DNA from: Streptomyces anulatus
GTDB taxonomy: Bacteria > Actinomycetota > Actinomycetes > Streptomycetales > Streptomycetaceae
NCBI RefSeq assembly: GCF_000721175.1
Contig: NZ_JOEZ01000009.1
Span: forward strand, 107,886-171,885
Direction of reading: 5' to 3'
DNA length: 64,000 bases
Shown: positions 1-8,791 of the stretch, in pieces
Position numbering within the stretch: position 1 is the first letter of the stretch
Layout of the letters: each line of letters opens with the position of its first letter
Translations under genes and position numbers: made by a program
The notes under the pieces: generated by a model
Database searches by the model: none
Told to the model about the DNA's origin: nothing
The model's input: the letters and a program-made list of their open reading frames with translations, nothing else

Positions 1-68
1 CACTTAAGACAGGAACCTTTAATAAATAACGTCGCGGAAAAAGACGCTGGGCGATTGCGGAGGACAGG

Positions 69-839
69 GTGGGGACCACGCAGCTGGAATCGGTTCAGGA
101 GCCGAAGTACTGGCACCTCAAGACCGTGCTCAGTGAGGCACTCGACTCGGACTTCGCGGTGGGGGAGATCCTGCCCAACGAGCGGGACCTCGCGGCACGG
201 TTCGGTGTCGCGCGAGCCACGCTCCGGCAGGCTCTGGAGCAGCTCGAACTCGAAGGCAGACTGCAGCGCCGCCGTGGTGTCGGGACGACCGTCGCCCCGC
301 CGCGCGTGGGCATCGCCGTCTCCACCGCCCAGCACGAATGGACGGGCGGCGTCAGCGGCGAGGCCTGGCAGCCGGTCGACAGCATCATGGGCAAGGCCCC
401 GGCCGCGGTGGCCGTCATGCTGGGAACGGACCCCGCCGAACCGCTACACGTGGTGCGCCGGATCCGTGACACCCAGGGGCAGGCGGTAGCGGCGGAACTC
501 CTCTACATCCCCGCTTCCTCGGTGCCCGACCTCTCCGGCATCGAGGCCGCGTCCGGTGCCGTCCGCGCCCGGAGCGTGCTGCGCGAGCTGCACCGGCTCG
601 GCCTGCAGGGCCAGGACCGCTCGGTGGAGCTCGGCTCCGCGCGGGCGGACGACGCCAAGGAACTGGACCGGCTCCCCGGCGCCCCCGTCCTCGTCGTCAC
701 CACCCGCTACTTCACCGTGGACGGTACGGCGGCCGTGTCAGTCGCCACCTACCGCGCAGACACCTGCCGGCTCACCTTCGGGGACTCCGGCGCGCTGGAG
801 ATCAGCCACGACGATCAGCCGGAGTGCCAGGTCTCCTGA
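69..839 (+). CDS. GntR-family transcriptional regulator (HutC/UTRA type)
   Basis: A one-component repressor-like regulator of 256 residues. Residues ~12-75 form the winged helix-turn-helix, with NERDLAARFGVARATLRQAL as the recognition region. Residues ~95-245 resemble a UTRA ligand-binding domain, with the usual VVRRIRD and VVTTRYF strands. The GTG start at 69 is supported by GGAGG six bases upstream. The leader (1-57) is AT-rich for this genome and may hold the promoter, but its upstream part lies outside the window. The gene faces the ROK regulator tail to tail, separated by a strong terminator. The ligand cannot be predicted from sequence. Confidence 0.93.
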   Translation: MGTTQLESVQEPKYWHLKTVLSEALDSDFAVGEILPNERDLAARFGVARATLRQALEQLELEGRLQRRRGVGTTVAPPRVGIAVSTAQHEWTGGVSGEAWQPVDSIMGKAPAAVAVMLGTDPAEPLHVVRRIRDTQGQAVAAELLYIPASSVPDLSGIEAASGAVRARSVLRELHRLGLQGQDRSVELGSARADDAKELDRLPGAPVLVVTTRYFTVDGTAAVSVATYRADTCRLTFGDSGALEISHDDQPECQVS

Positions 840-863
840 CGCCCCGGCCCGCTCGGCAACCTG

Positions 864-903
864 CCCGCCGTTCCCGAGGACTCCGGTCCTCGGGAACGGC
901 GGG
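864..903 (+). terminator. Intrinsic terminator after the GntR gene
   Basis: A perfect 18-bp stem (864-881 with 886-903) and a TCCG loop, followed by TTTT at about 909-912. It sits between convergent genes. The T-run is on the plus side, so it should mainly end the GntR transcript, although the hairpin could act both ways. Confidence 0.85.
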
Positions 904-973
904 CGCGCGTTTTCACGGGCCTCCGCGGCCCGGGCCCTCTCCGCGTCAGCGGCGGGCGATCGGCGGCGGACCG

Positions 974-2131
974 TCAGCGGCGGGCGGTCACGGCCCCGTC
1001 GACGGCGAACAGCTGCTCCTCGACGTGGTCCAGGGCGAGCCGCAGCGCCCCCGTGGCGACTGCGGCCTCTCCGAGCAGCGACAGGGTCACCCGGGGCGGA
1101 CGCAGGCAGTAGCGGGCCAGCTCCTTGCGGAGGGGTTCCAGCACTCCGTCCAGCCCGGCGGCCCAGCCCCCGACCACGACCAGTTCCGGGTCGAGCGCCA
1201 GCACCAGCGCCGCCACATCGTGCACCAGCCGCTGGAGGAACCGCTCGACCGCCGCCTGGGCCCCCGCATCGCCCTCCCGGGCCTTGGCGAACACCGCGGC
1301 CACCGCATGCTCGTCCAGCGGGTCCAGCGGCGTGTCCGTCGTCGACAGCAGATGCTCCGGCGTCACGTCCCTGCCCAGCAGGTGCAGAGCGCCGATCTCC
1401 CCGGCGGCCCCGCCGAACCCCCGGTGCAGACGCCCGCCGATCAAGGAACCCGCCCCGGGGCTCAGCCCCGCCAGGACGAAGACCACGTCATCGGACTCGG
1501 TGGCCGCGCCCTTCCAGTGCTCGGCCACCGCCGCGGCGTTGGCGTCGTTCTCGACGAGCACGGGGCAGCGGAACGAACGACGGAGCCGCTCCCCGAGCGC
1601 GAGGCCGGTCCAGTCCGGCAACGCCGTACCCAGCCGCACGGTGCCGTCGGCCTCCACGATCCCGGGACTGCCCACACCGACGGCACGCAGACTGCTCCGG
1701 GCCACCCCGGTGCGCCGCAGCACGTCGGCGATGACGCCCCGGACCTGGTCGAGCCGGTCGTCCGCGCCGGCGGTCTCCGACACGGCGCGGGAGCCCGCCC
1801 CGATGATCCGGCCGTCGAGCCCCGAGATGAGCGCCGACACCCGGTGCGGGCCGATCTCCACCCCGAGGAGGTGCCCCGCCTCGGCGCGGAAGCGGAACCT
1901 TCGCGCAGGGCGCCCCTGGCGCCGTGCCTCACTCTCGTCGGGCACCGCCTCGACCACGAGGCCTGCTTCGAACAGTCCCTCGACGACCCCTTCGACCGTC
2001 GGCCGGGACAGCCCCGTGATCCGGGTCAGGTCCGTCAGCGTCGGCGCGCCGGCCCCCCTCAGGGCGTGCAGCACTACCGCTGAATTGATCCGCCGCAACA
2101 GCGACGGGTCCCCACCGGTCAGCCGGCCCAC
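974..2131 (-). CDS. ROK-family transcriptional regulator
   Basis: A 385-residue regulator combining a MarR-like winged helix (residues ~20-75, TLTDLTRITGLSRPTVEGVV) with a ROK sugar-kinase-like domain. The ROK part shows GVEIG, VGSPGIVE, VENDANAAAVAEHW and a glycine-rich segment ending AGEIGAL. The Cys-rich zinc motif that normally follows AGEIGH in ROK proteins is absent (HLLGRDVTPEHLL instead), so it is a divergent ROK member. I chose the GTG at 2131 because GGAGGA lies six bases upstream. Such proteins usually sense sugars; the target is unknown, and the neighbouring transport locus has been destroyed. Confidence 0.9.
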   Translation of the reverse strand: MGRLTGGDPSLLRRINSAVVLHALRGAGAPTLTDLTRITGLSRPTVEGVVEGLFEAGLVVEAVPDESEARRQGRPARRFRFRAEAGHLLGVEIGPHRVSALISGLDGRIIGAGSRAVSETAGADDRLDQVRGVIADVLRRTGVARSSLRAVGVGSPGIVEADGTVRLGTALPDWTGLALGERLRRSFRCPVLVENDANAAAVAEHWKGAATESDDVVFVLAGLSPGAGSLIGGRLHRGFGGAAGEIGALHLLGRDVTPEHLLSTTDTPLDPLDEHAVAAVFAKAREGDAGAQAAVERFLQRLVHDVAALVLALDPELVVVGGWAAGLDGVLEPLRKELARYCLRPPRVTLSLLGEAAVATGALRLALDHVEEQLFAVDGAVTARR

Positions 2132-2231
2132 GGTATGTCCTCCCAGCTCGTGCGCATGTCTGCCGGATCGTACTCGCTGGCCGGGACCCCTGCGACCAGC
2201 GTGGAAAGCCGGTATCGAGCCGCAACCTGGG

Positions 2232-2738
2232 TCACCCCGGAGCGACGAATCCGGACTCGTAGGCGGCGATGACCGCCTGCGTACGGTCCAGCGCCCCCAA
2301 CTTTGCCAGGACCGAACTGACATGGGACTTCACCGTCTGGATCCCGACGACCAGGTCGGCCGCGATCTCCGCGTTCGACAGTCCCCGGGCCATCAACCGG
2401 AGCACTGCCGCCTCCCGGCCGGTGAGCGCAGCCCGGTCGAGGGCGGCCCGCGCCGTCTCCGTCCTGTACTCGGCGGCGAGCTGCCTGACCGCCGCCGGGA
2501 ACAGCAGCGACTCCCCCTCGGCCACCAGACGTACGGCGTGCACGATCTCCGCGGGCCTGGCGCGCTTGAGCAGAAAGCCGTCGGCCCCCGCCCTCAACGC
2601 CTCGTACACGTACTCGTCGTTCTCGAAGGTCGTCAGCACCAGGATCTTCGGTGGATCCGGCACCGTACGCAGCACCAGCCGGGTCGCCTCGATGCCGTCC
2701 AGCCCGACGACGAGCGCCGACCCGCCGATCGCCGTCAT
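2232..2738 (-). pseudogene. Response regulator (NarL/LuxR type), 5' truncated
   Basis: The reading frame starts inside a receiver domain: similarity begins at LDGIEATRLVLR, just after the usual phosphorylated Asp, and runs through ILVLTTF, the conserved Lys (GFLLKRARP) and a complete LuxR-type HTH (LTGREAAVLRLMARGLSNAEIA). The first ~55 residues, including the acidic pocket and phospho-acceptor Asp, are missing. The first ~17 residues (MTAIGGSALVV...) look unrelated. The break lies beside a truncated ABC permease on the other strand, which points to a deletion. A short DNA-binding product could still be made, but it would not be phosphorylatable. Confidence 0.8.
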
Positions 2739-2748
2739 CTTCGCCGCG

Positions 2749-2935
2749 TAGCTTCGTGTTCGTGGACGTCGCCACCGCAGTGGTGCGGTATCTGCCCGAC
2801 CGCGCGGGGCAGGCCGTGCTGCACCGGAATCCGGACGACGGACCAGGGCCGTGGACCGGCCTGGCGGTGGCAGCCGTGTGGGAGGCAGCAGCGCTCCTGG
2901 CGGGCTGGTGGGCGGTCCGCGACCGGGACGCGTGA
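2749..2935 (+). pseudogene. ABC transporter permease, C-terminal fragment
   Basis: Only about the last 60 residues are present: FVFVDVATAVVRYLP, then a hydrophobic segment LAVAAVWEAAALLAGWWAV ending RDRDA and a stop. This looks like the last transmembrane helix of an ABC-2 type export permease. The frame upstream of ~2749 is the antisense of the truncated response regulator, so the fragment has no plausible own start. Two-component genes and ABC exporters are often adjacent in actinobacteria, so both fragments probably come from one deleted locus. Confidence 0.6.
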
Positions 2936-2969
2936 GACCCGAAGGGAAGAGTGAAGGCGCAGGGTCGGC

Positions 2970-3551
2970 TCAGCCGGCCGAGGTTGGACCGGCGGCAGGG
3001 CGGTCGCCCGGGGGCCGGATGAGCACGGCGTCCCGGAGGCGGGCGTACTCCTCGGCCATGCTCTGGACCGTCCAGTGGGCGTTGAGACCGCTGGGGTTGG
3101 GGAGAGCCCACACACGGGCGCCGCCGACCGTGCGGTCCTGGGGGCCGATGCGGGCCCTGGGTTCCCCGAAGGCCGTGCGGTAGGCGGTGATGCCGACCAC
3201 CGTGAGCCACTGTGGCGCGAGGCGCTCGACCTTCGCCGTCAGGGCGGCCCCGCCCTGCCGGAACTCCTCCGCGTCGAGCTCATCGGCCCGTGCGGTGGCC
3301 CGCGCCACCACGTTGGTGATGCCGAGCCCGAGGCCGAGCAACTCGGCCTGCTCCGAAGGGTGCAGCTGCCGGGGCGTGAAACCCGAGCGGTGCAGGACCG
3401 GCCAGAACCGGTTACCGGGGTGGGCGAAATGGTGGCCCGTCGCCGCGGTCATCAGGCTCGGGTTGATGCCGCAGAAGAGCACGCGCAGACCGCCCGCGGC
3501 CACATCGGGGACGACGCGGTCACGGGCGGCGCTCAGTTCTTCGGGGGTCAT
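2970..3551 (-). CDS. mug: G/U mismatch-specific DNA glycosylase (Mug/TDG family)
   Basis: A 193-residue uracil-DNA-glycosylase superfamily protein acting in base excision repair of G:U and G:T mismatches. The first family motif reads GINPSLMTAATGHHFAHP, with the catalytic Asn of GINP, and the second is LPNPSGLNAH, which inserts into the DNA. The ATG at 3551 gives a normal family length; a longer frame upstream runs into purB. It lies 19 bp after the purB stop on the same strand and is probably co-transcribed with it. Confidence 0.9.
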   Translation of the reverse strand: MTPEELSAARDRVVPDVAAGGLRVLFCGINPSLMTAATGHHFAHPGNRFWPVLHRSGFTPRQLHPSEQAELLGLGLGITNVVARATARADELDAEEFRQGGAALTAKVERLAPQWLTVVGITAYRTAFGEPRARIGPQDRTVGGARVWALPNPSGLNAHWTVQSMAEEYARLRDAVLIRPPGDRPAAGPTSAG

Positions 3552-3570
3552 GCCGTGATGACGGTGCCGG

Positions 3571-5013
3571 TCAGAGGATCGAGCCTGGGGCGTAGTTCGC
3601 GGCCTCGGGGTGCTGCTTGGTGATCTCCTCGATCCGGGCGACGAGCGACGAGACCTGGTCGCCGGCGGCACCCGTGAACGAGAGCTTGTCGGCCATCAGC
3701 TCGTCCAACTGCGCGCGGTCCAGCGGGATCCGCTCGTCCGCGGCGAGCTTGTCGAGCAGTTCGTTGCGCTCGGCGCCCTGCTCCCGCATCGCGAGGGCGG
3801 AGGCGACCGCGTTCTCCTTGATCGCCTCGTGCGCCACCTCGCGGCCCACCCCGGCCCGTACAGCGCCCATCAGGACCTTGGTGGTGGCCAGGAACGGAAG
3901 GTAGCGGTCCAGCTCGCGCGCCACGACCGCGGGGAACGCGCCGAACTCGTCCAGGACCGTCAGGAAGGTCTCCAGAAGGCCGTCGAACGCGAAGAACGCG
4001 TCCGGGAGCGCCACCCGGCGGACCACGGAGCAGGACACGTCGCCCTCGTTCCACTGGTCACCCGCCAGCTCGCCCGTCATCGAGGCGTAGCCGCGCAGGA
4101 TCACCATCAGACCGTTCACCCGCTCACAGGAGCGTGTGTTCATCTTGTGCGGCATCGCCGACGAGCCGACCTGGCCGGGCTTGAAGCCCTCGGTCACCAG
4201 CTCGTGGCCGGCCATCAGCCGGATGGTCTTCGCCACCGAGGAGGGCGCCGCGGCCAGCTGCACCAGAGCGGTGACCACGTCGTAGTCGAGCGACCGGGGG
4301 TAGACCTGACCGACGGAGGTGAACGCCTCGGCGAAGCCGAGGTGCCCGGCGATGCGCTGCTCCAGGTCGGCGAGCTTGCCCGCGTCGCCGCCGAGCAGGT
4401 CCAGCATGTCCTGCGCCGTACCGACCGGACCCTTGATCCCCCGCAGCGGATAGCGGGAGAGAAGGTCCTCCAAGCGGCCGTAGGCGACCAGCAGCTCGTC
4501 GGCCGCGGTCGCGAAGCGCTTGCCCAGCGTCGTCGCCTGCGCGGCGACATTGTGCGAGCGTCCGGCGATGACGAGCTCGCGGTACTCGGCCGCGAGCTTG
4601 CCGAGCCGGGCCAGAACGGCCACGGTGCGGTCGCGCATCAGCTCCAGCGAAAGGCGGATCTGAAGCTGCTCGACGTTCTCCGTCAGGTCCCGGGAGGTCA
4701 TGCCCTTGTGGACGTGCTCATGACCGGCGAGGGCGTTGAACTCCTCGATCCGGGCCTTCACGTCATGCCGGGTGATCTTCTCGCGCTCGGCGATCGAGGC
4801 CAGGTCGACCTGGTCCAGCACACGCTCGTAGTCGGCCAGCGCCGCATCGGGCACCTCGATCCCGAGGTCCTTCTGAGCGCGCAGCACCGCCAGCCACAGC
4901 TGACGCTCCAGCTTCACCTTCTGCTCGGGGGACCAGAGGACGGCCAGCTCCGCAGAGGCGTAGCGGCCGGCCAGGACATTGGGGATGCGAGGCTTCGCAG
5001 ACACAGCAGTCAC
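3571..5013 (-). CDS. purB: Adenylosuccinate lyase
   Basis: A 480-residue fumarase/aspartase superfamily enzyme. It cleaves SAICAR and adenylosuccinate in purine synthesis, releasing fumarate. The signature loop is GSSAMPHKMNTRSCERV (canonical SSxMPxKxN), carrying the catalytic Ser. TSRDLTENVE and the histidine of AGRSHNVAAQATT form the rest of the active site. The length is that of actinobacterial PurB. It is cytosolic, tetrameric in known members, and probably the first gene of a purB-mug transcript whose promoter lies in 5014-5217. Confidence 0.97.
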   Translation of the reverse strand: MTAVSAKPRIPNVLAGRYASAELAVLWSPEQKVKLERQLWLAVLRAQKDLGIEVPDAALADYERVLDQVDLASIAEREKITRHDVKARIEEFNALAGHEHVHKGMTSRDLTENVEQLQIRLSLELMRDRTVAVLARLGKLAAEYRELVIAGRSHNVAAQATTLGKRFATAADELLVAYGRLEDLLSRYPLRGIKGPVGTAQDMLDLLGGDAGKLADLEQRIAGHLGFAEAFTSVGQVYPRSLDYDVVTALVQLAAAPSSVAKTIRLMAGHELVTEGFKPGQVGSSAMPHKMNTRSCERVNGLMVILRGYASMTGELAGDQWNEGDVSCSVVRRVALPDAFFAFDGLLETFLTVLDEFGAFPAVVARELDRYLPFLATTKVLMGAVRAGVGREVAHEAIKENAVASALAMREQGAERNELLDKLAADERIPLDRAQLDELMADKLSFTGAAGDQVSSLVARIEEITKQHPEAANYAPGSIL

Positions 5014-5217
5014 GTGAAGGGATTCTACTGGCGGTTCGTGCAGGCCGGCGACGTGCCCTGATTTGTGGCTTGCTACGAAGGGCCCGGCGACGGGGGAGGG
5101 GAACCGAGGGCGGAGGAGAAGGACGGGGCAAGGCCCGGCCCTCGGCAGGGAATCGGGTCAGGCCGCCCCGCCGCCGGTCAGCCCCACCAGCCCGGTCGGC
5201 CGGCTGGACCGGTCGGA

Positions 5218-6087
5218 TCAGTCGGCTTCCGGGGTGCTCATTGTGGCTTCCGGGGAGACCGCTCGGCTCCATCCCGTCACCGGGCCGGGGGTTTCGGCGT
5301 CCGAGGGCGTGAGCCAGAAGGCCCTGGCCGTCGCGGCGTCGAACTGCGCGCCGGATCGCCCGTCGCCGGAGGAGCGGCCGGTGAGCCGCCGCCCGATCCA
5401 CGGGGCGAGGTGCCTGCGGGCGAAGCGGATGTCCTCGGTCCGTCGTGACGCCCAACGTGGCGGCGCGGTCGCGGGGACCGGCGTCCACCAGTCGAGCTCG
5501 GCCGGAAGCCCCAGCGTCTGCCAGACCGCCTCGGCGACGCGGCGGTGTCCCTCGGCGGTCAGGTGCAGCCGGTCCACGTCCCACATGCGGGGGTCGCTGA
5601 GCGAGGGGGCGCTGTAGAGATCGACCACCGCGGCCCCGTGCCGGGCGGCCAGGTCGTCGATCAGGGTGAACAGCTCCTCCATGCGAGGCCGGAACCGCTC
5701 CAGCACCGGTCCGTTGCGGGCGGGGCTGCGCATCAGGACGAGTTGCCCGCAGGAGGGGGCCAGTCGTTCCACGGCCTCTTCCAGCCGCCCCTTGACCAGG
5801 CCCATGTCGCACTTCGGGCGCAGCGTGTCGTTGAGCCCGCCGACGAGCGTGACCACATCGGCCCGGAGCGCGGCCGCCGCCCCCACCTGCTCGTCGACGA
5901 TCTGGCCGATGAGCTTCCCGCGTACGGCGAGGTTGGCGTACCGGAAACCGGGGGACCGGGATGCCAGCCGGGAGGCGAGGACGTCGGCCCAGCCCCGGTA
6001 CGTGCCGTCGGGGAGCAGGTCCGACATGCCCTCGGTGAACGAGTCGCCGACCGCGACAAGACTGGTGTAGGAGGCATTCAATTTCAT
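5218..6087 (-). CDS. SGNH/GDSL-type hydrolase
   Basis: A 289-residue serine esterase/lipase fold protein. Block I is VAVGDSFTEGM (nucleophile Ser16), block III is GGLNDTLRP, and block V is DVDRLHLTAEGHRRVAE, giving the Asp/His pair. No signal peptide is visible, so it is probably cytosolic. After the SGNH core (~residue 215) there is a tail of ~70 residues that I do not recognise. Many Streptomyces carry such proteins without a known substrate. The 204-bp gap to purB has nothing else recognisable. Confidence 0.88.
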   Translation of the reverse strand: MKLNASYTSLVAVGDSFTEGMSDLLPDGTYRGWADVLASRLASRSPGFRYANLAVRGKLIGQIVDEQVGAAAALRADVVTLVGGLNDTLRPKCDMGLVKGRLEEAVERLAPSCGQLVLMRSPARNGPVLERFRPRMEELFTLIDDLAARHGAAVVDLYSAPSLSDPRMWDVDRLHLTAEGHRRVAEAVWQTLGLPAELDWWTPVPATAPPRWASRRTEDIRFARRHLAPWIGRRLTGRSSGDGRSGAQFDAATARAFWLTPSDAETPGPVTGWSRAVSPEATMSTPEAD

Positions 6088-6186
6088 GGCCCGGTGATCC
6101 TACCGCGAGGGCCGGCGACCGGCCTGCGGTCCGACCCGCCGCGCGAGCCGGTCCGCAGGTCAGGCAGGTCAGCCAGGACGGACAGG

Positions 6187-7206
6187 TCAGCGGGGCTGCG
6201 GCCGCCCGACGAGTTCTCGGAGCACGTCCTCCATCGTGACCATGCCGGCCAGCCGCCCGTCCTCGTCGAGGACGGCCGCGAGGTGGGTCCGGCTCCGCCG
6301 CAGAGCGGTGAGCACGTCGTCCAGCGGAGTCGCCGCCCGGACCCGGGCGATCGGCCGCATCGCCGTCACCGGGAAGGGCACGTCGCGGGGCGTCGCGTCC
6401 AGGGCGTCCTTCACATGGAGGTAGCCGAGGATGCGCTGCTCGCTGTCCATCACCGGGAAGCGGGAGAACCCCGACTCGGACGAGAGCCGCTCCAGCTCCT
6501 CCGGGGTGGTGCCGACCCTGGCGTAGAGCACCCGGTCCACCGGCATCACCACATCCCGCACCGGTCGGCGGCCCAGCTCCAGAGCGTGGTGGAGCCGCTG
6601 TGCGGAGCGGTCGTCGACCAGTCCGGCGTCGCCGGCGTCCTGCACCAGCCGGGCCAGCTCGTCGTCCGAGAACGTCGCGGAGACCTCGTCCTTCGCCTCC
6701 ACCCGCAACAGCTTGAGCAGGGTGTTGGCGAACGCGTTGATCGCGAAGATCACCGGGCGCAGAGCACGGGCCATCGCGACCAGCGGCGGACCCAGGACCA
6801 GGGCGCTCCGCGACGGCTCGGCCAGCGCGATGTTCTTCGGGACCATCTCGCCCAGCAGCATGTGCAGATAGGTCGCCACACCCAGCGCGATGACGAACGA
6901 CAGTGGGTGGATCAGTCCGTGCGGCACCCCCACCGCGTCGAAGACCGGCTCCAGCAGATGCGCGATGGCCGGTTCGGCGACGATGCCCAGCACCAGGGTG
7001 CAGAGCGTGATGCCGAGCTGGGCGGCGGCGAGCAGTGCGGAGACGTGCTCCAGGCCCCAGATGACGCTCCGCGCCCGCCGGTTGCCGGACTCCGCCTCCG
7101 GTTCGATCTGGCTGCGGCGGACGGAGATCATCGCGAACTCGGCGCCGACGAAGAAGGCGTTGGCCACCAGGGTCAGCAGGCCGATGAAGAGCTGGAGAAC
7201 GATCAC
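6187..7206 (-). CDS. CNNM/CBS-domain membrane protein (hemolysin family), second of pair
   Basis: A 339-residue membrane protein. Residues ~1-150 form the CNNM (DUF21) transmembrane domain (LFIGLLTLVANAFFVGAEFAMIS, AAAQLGITLCTLVLGIVAEP, LGEMVPKNIALA). A tandem CBS pair follows at ~205-330 (VMPVDRVLY, SRFPVMDSEQRILGYLHVKD, LAAVLDEDGRLAGMVTMEDVLRELVG). Unlike its neighbour it lacks the C-terminal CorC domain. The GTG at 7206 overlaps the upstream stop as GTGA, indicating translational coupling and possibly a heteromeric complex. Related proteins are linked to Mg2+/Co2+ homeostasis; the substrate here is inferred. Confidence 0.92.
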   Translation of the reverse strand: MIVLQLFIGLLTLVANAFFVGAEFAMISVRRSQIEPEAESGNRRARSVIWGLEHVSALLAAAQLGITLCTLVLGIVAEPAIAHLLEPVFDAVGVPHGLIHPLSFVIALGVATYLHMLLGEMVPKNIALAEPSRSALVLGPPLVAMARALRPVIFAINAFANTLLKLLRVEAKDEVSATFSDDELARLVQDAGDAGLVDDRSAQRLHHALELGRRPVRDVVMPVDRVLYARVGTTPEELERLSSESGFSRFPVMDSEQRILGYLHVKDALDATPRDVPFPVTAMRPIARVRAATPLDDVLTALRRSRTHLAAVLDEDGRLAGMVTMEDVLRELVGRPQPR

Positions 7207-8543
7207 CGGTCGTCCTCCGTCCGGTCGTCCTCGGATCCGGGCAGCGGGGCGTGCAGCAGGGCCCGCGCGGCACGGCGGCCCGAGGCGTCCACCACGTCGA
7301 TCCGCCATCCCGCCAGCTCGACGCTGTCGTCCACCGTCGGGATCCGTCCGATCTCGGCGGCGATCAGCCCCGCGAGGGTCTCGTAGGGCCCGTCCGGTAC
7401 CCGCAGACCGATCCTTCGGAGCTGGTCGGTGCGCGCCGCCCCGTCGGCCGACCACAGGGTCCGCCCGTCGGCGTCCTCACCGGCGGCGGCGAGGTCGGGT
7501 GTCTCGTGCGGATCGTGCTCGTCCCGGACCTCGCCGACGACTTCCTCCACGATGTCCTCCAGTGTCGCGACCCCGGCCGTCCCGCCGTACTCGTCGATCA
7601 CCACGGCCATGGCGAGCCTGCCGGACAGCCGGTCCAGCAGCCGGTCCACGGTGAGCGTCTCCGGTACGAGAAGCGGCTCGCGCAGCAGTTCCGAGACGCG
7701 GGTGCGGGGCCGCCGGTCGGCGGGGATCGCCAAGACGTCCTTGATGTGGGCCACACCGACCACGGTGTCCAGGCTGCCCCGGTAGACGGGGAAGCGGGAC
7801 AGACCGGTCGCCCGTGTGGCGTTGGCGACGTCCTCGGCCGTCGCGTGCAGGTCCAGCGCGGTCACCTGGACCCGCGGTGTCATCACGTTCTCCGCGGTCA
7901 GCTCCGAGAGGTTCAGGGTGCGGACGAACAGCTCGGCCGTGTCCGCCTCCAGCGCCCCCGCCTTGGCGGAGTGCCGGGCCAGTGCCACCAGCTCCTGCGG
8001 GCTGCGGGCGGACGCCAGCTCCTCGGTCGGTTCCAGACCGAAGCGGCGCAGGATCCGGTTGGCCGTGTTGTTGAGGTGGCTGATGAAGGGTCGGAACAAC
8101 GCGGTGAACACTCGTTGCGGTGTGGCCACCGCCTTGGCCACGGCCAGCGGGGACGAGATCGCCCAGTTCTTCGGGACCAGTTCGCCGATCACCATCAGGA
8201 CCACCGTGGACAGCGCAGTGCCGATGACGAGCGCCAGGGTGGACGCGGCGGCGGGAGGCAGCCCCGCAGCCTCGACGGGGCTCCGGATCAGCTTGGCGAT
8301 GGACGGTTCGGAGAGCATGCCGATCACCAGATTGGTGACGGTGATGCCGAGCTGGGCGCCCGAGAGCTGGAAGGTGAGGCTACGAACGGCTTTCAGCGCG
8401 CTGGCGGCGCCCCGGTCGCCCCGCTCGACGGCTCGTTCGAGTTCGCCGCGCTCCACCGTGGTCAGGGAGAACTCCGCCGCGACGAACGCGCCGCAGGCGA
8501 GACAGAGCAGCAGGGCGATGAGCAGCAGAAGCACTTCGATCAT
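7203..8543 (-). CDS. CNNM/CBS/CorC-domain membrane protein (hemolysin family), first of pair
   Basis: A 446-residue protein with the full layout: CNNM transmembrane domain (residues ~1-190, starting VLLLLIALLLCLACGAFVAAEFSL and including GELVPKN), two CBS motifs (~210-335, with SRFPVYRGSLDTVVGVAHIKD and VVIDEYGGTAGVATLEDIVEEVVGE), and a CorC/HlyC domain (~350-435). Homologues are implicated in divalent cation export or transport; hemolysis is a historical name only. It overlaps the second CNNM gene by 4 bp. Such tandem pairs are common in Streptomyces. Confidence 0.93.
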   Translation of the reverse strand: MIEVLLLLIALLLCLACGAFVAAEFSLTTVERGELERAVERGDRGAASALKAVRSLTFQLSGAQLGITVTNLVIGMLSEPSIAKLIRSPVEAAGLPPAAASTLALVIGTALSTVVLMVIGELVPKNWAISSPLAVAKAVATPQRVFTALFRPFISHLNNTANRILRRFGLEPTEELASARSPQELVALARHSAKAGALEADTAELFVRTLNLSELTAENVMTPRVQVTALDLHATAEDVANATRATGLSRFPVYRGSLDTVVGVAHIKDVLAIPADRRPRTRVSELLREPLLVPETLTVDRLLDRLSGRLAMAVVIDEYGGTAGVATLEDIVEEVVGEVRDEHDPHETPDLAAAGEDADGRTLWSADGAARTDQLRRIGLRVPDGPYETLAGLIAAEIGRIPTVDDSVELAGWRIDVVDASGRRAARALLHAPLPGSEDDRTEDDR

Positions 8544-8706
8544 CGGTTCACCTCCGTCCCATGATCAGGCAGGGACGGGGGGACCGCGCGGCATCGGCGG
8601 AATCGGCTCTCGGGAGGCTCGCCCATGGGCGGACGCTCACACCTTTCGGCAGGGGGTGGCGGAGGGGCACGTCATCGTAGGTCGTCTGCCCAGCCGCGCT
8701 CCGCCC

Positions 8707-8765
8707 TACCGCGTCAGCGCCTGCGTACCGCGTCAGTGCCTGGCGTACCGCGCCGATGCCCGCCG
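8707..8765. repeat. Three imperfect ~20-bp tandem repeats
   Basis: Three copies beginning TACCGCG at 8707, 8726 and 8746; copies 1 and 2 share TACCGCGTCAG. They lie in the 248-bp gap (8544-8791) between the GNAT stop and the CNNM start. The rest of the gap holds no gene I can support. Confidence 0.5.
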
Positions 8766-8791
8766 TGCCGGGTCGGTCTCCGCCGTACGGG

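Noticed and set aside
970..2083. Long plus-strand frames antisense to the ROK regulator
   Set aside because: They are Arg/Pro/Gly-rich shadows typical of high-GC DNA, with no domain; the minus strand encodes a clear ROK protein.
4763..7273. An 836-residue minus-strand frame running across purB, the SGNH gene and the CNNM gene
   Set aside because: It is an out-of-frame shadow of three well-supported genes, with Arg/Gly/Pro composition and no conserved motif.
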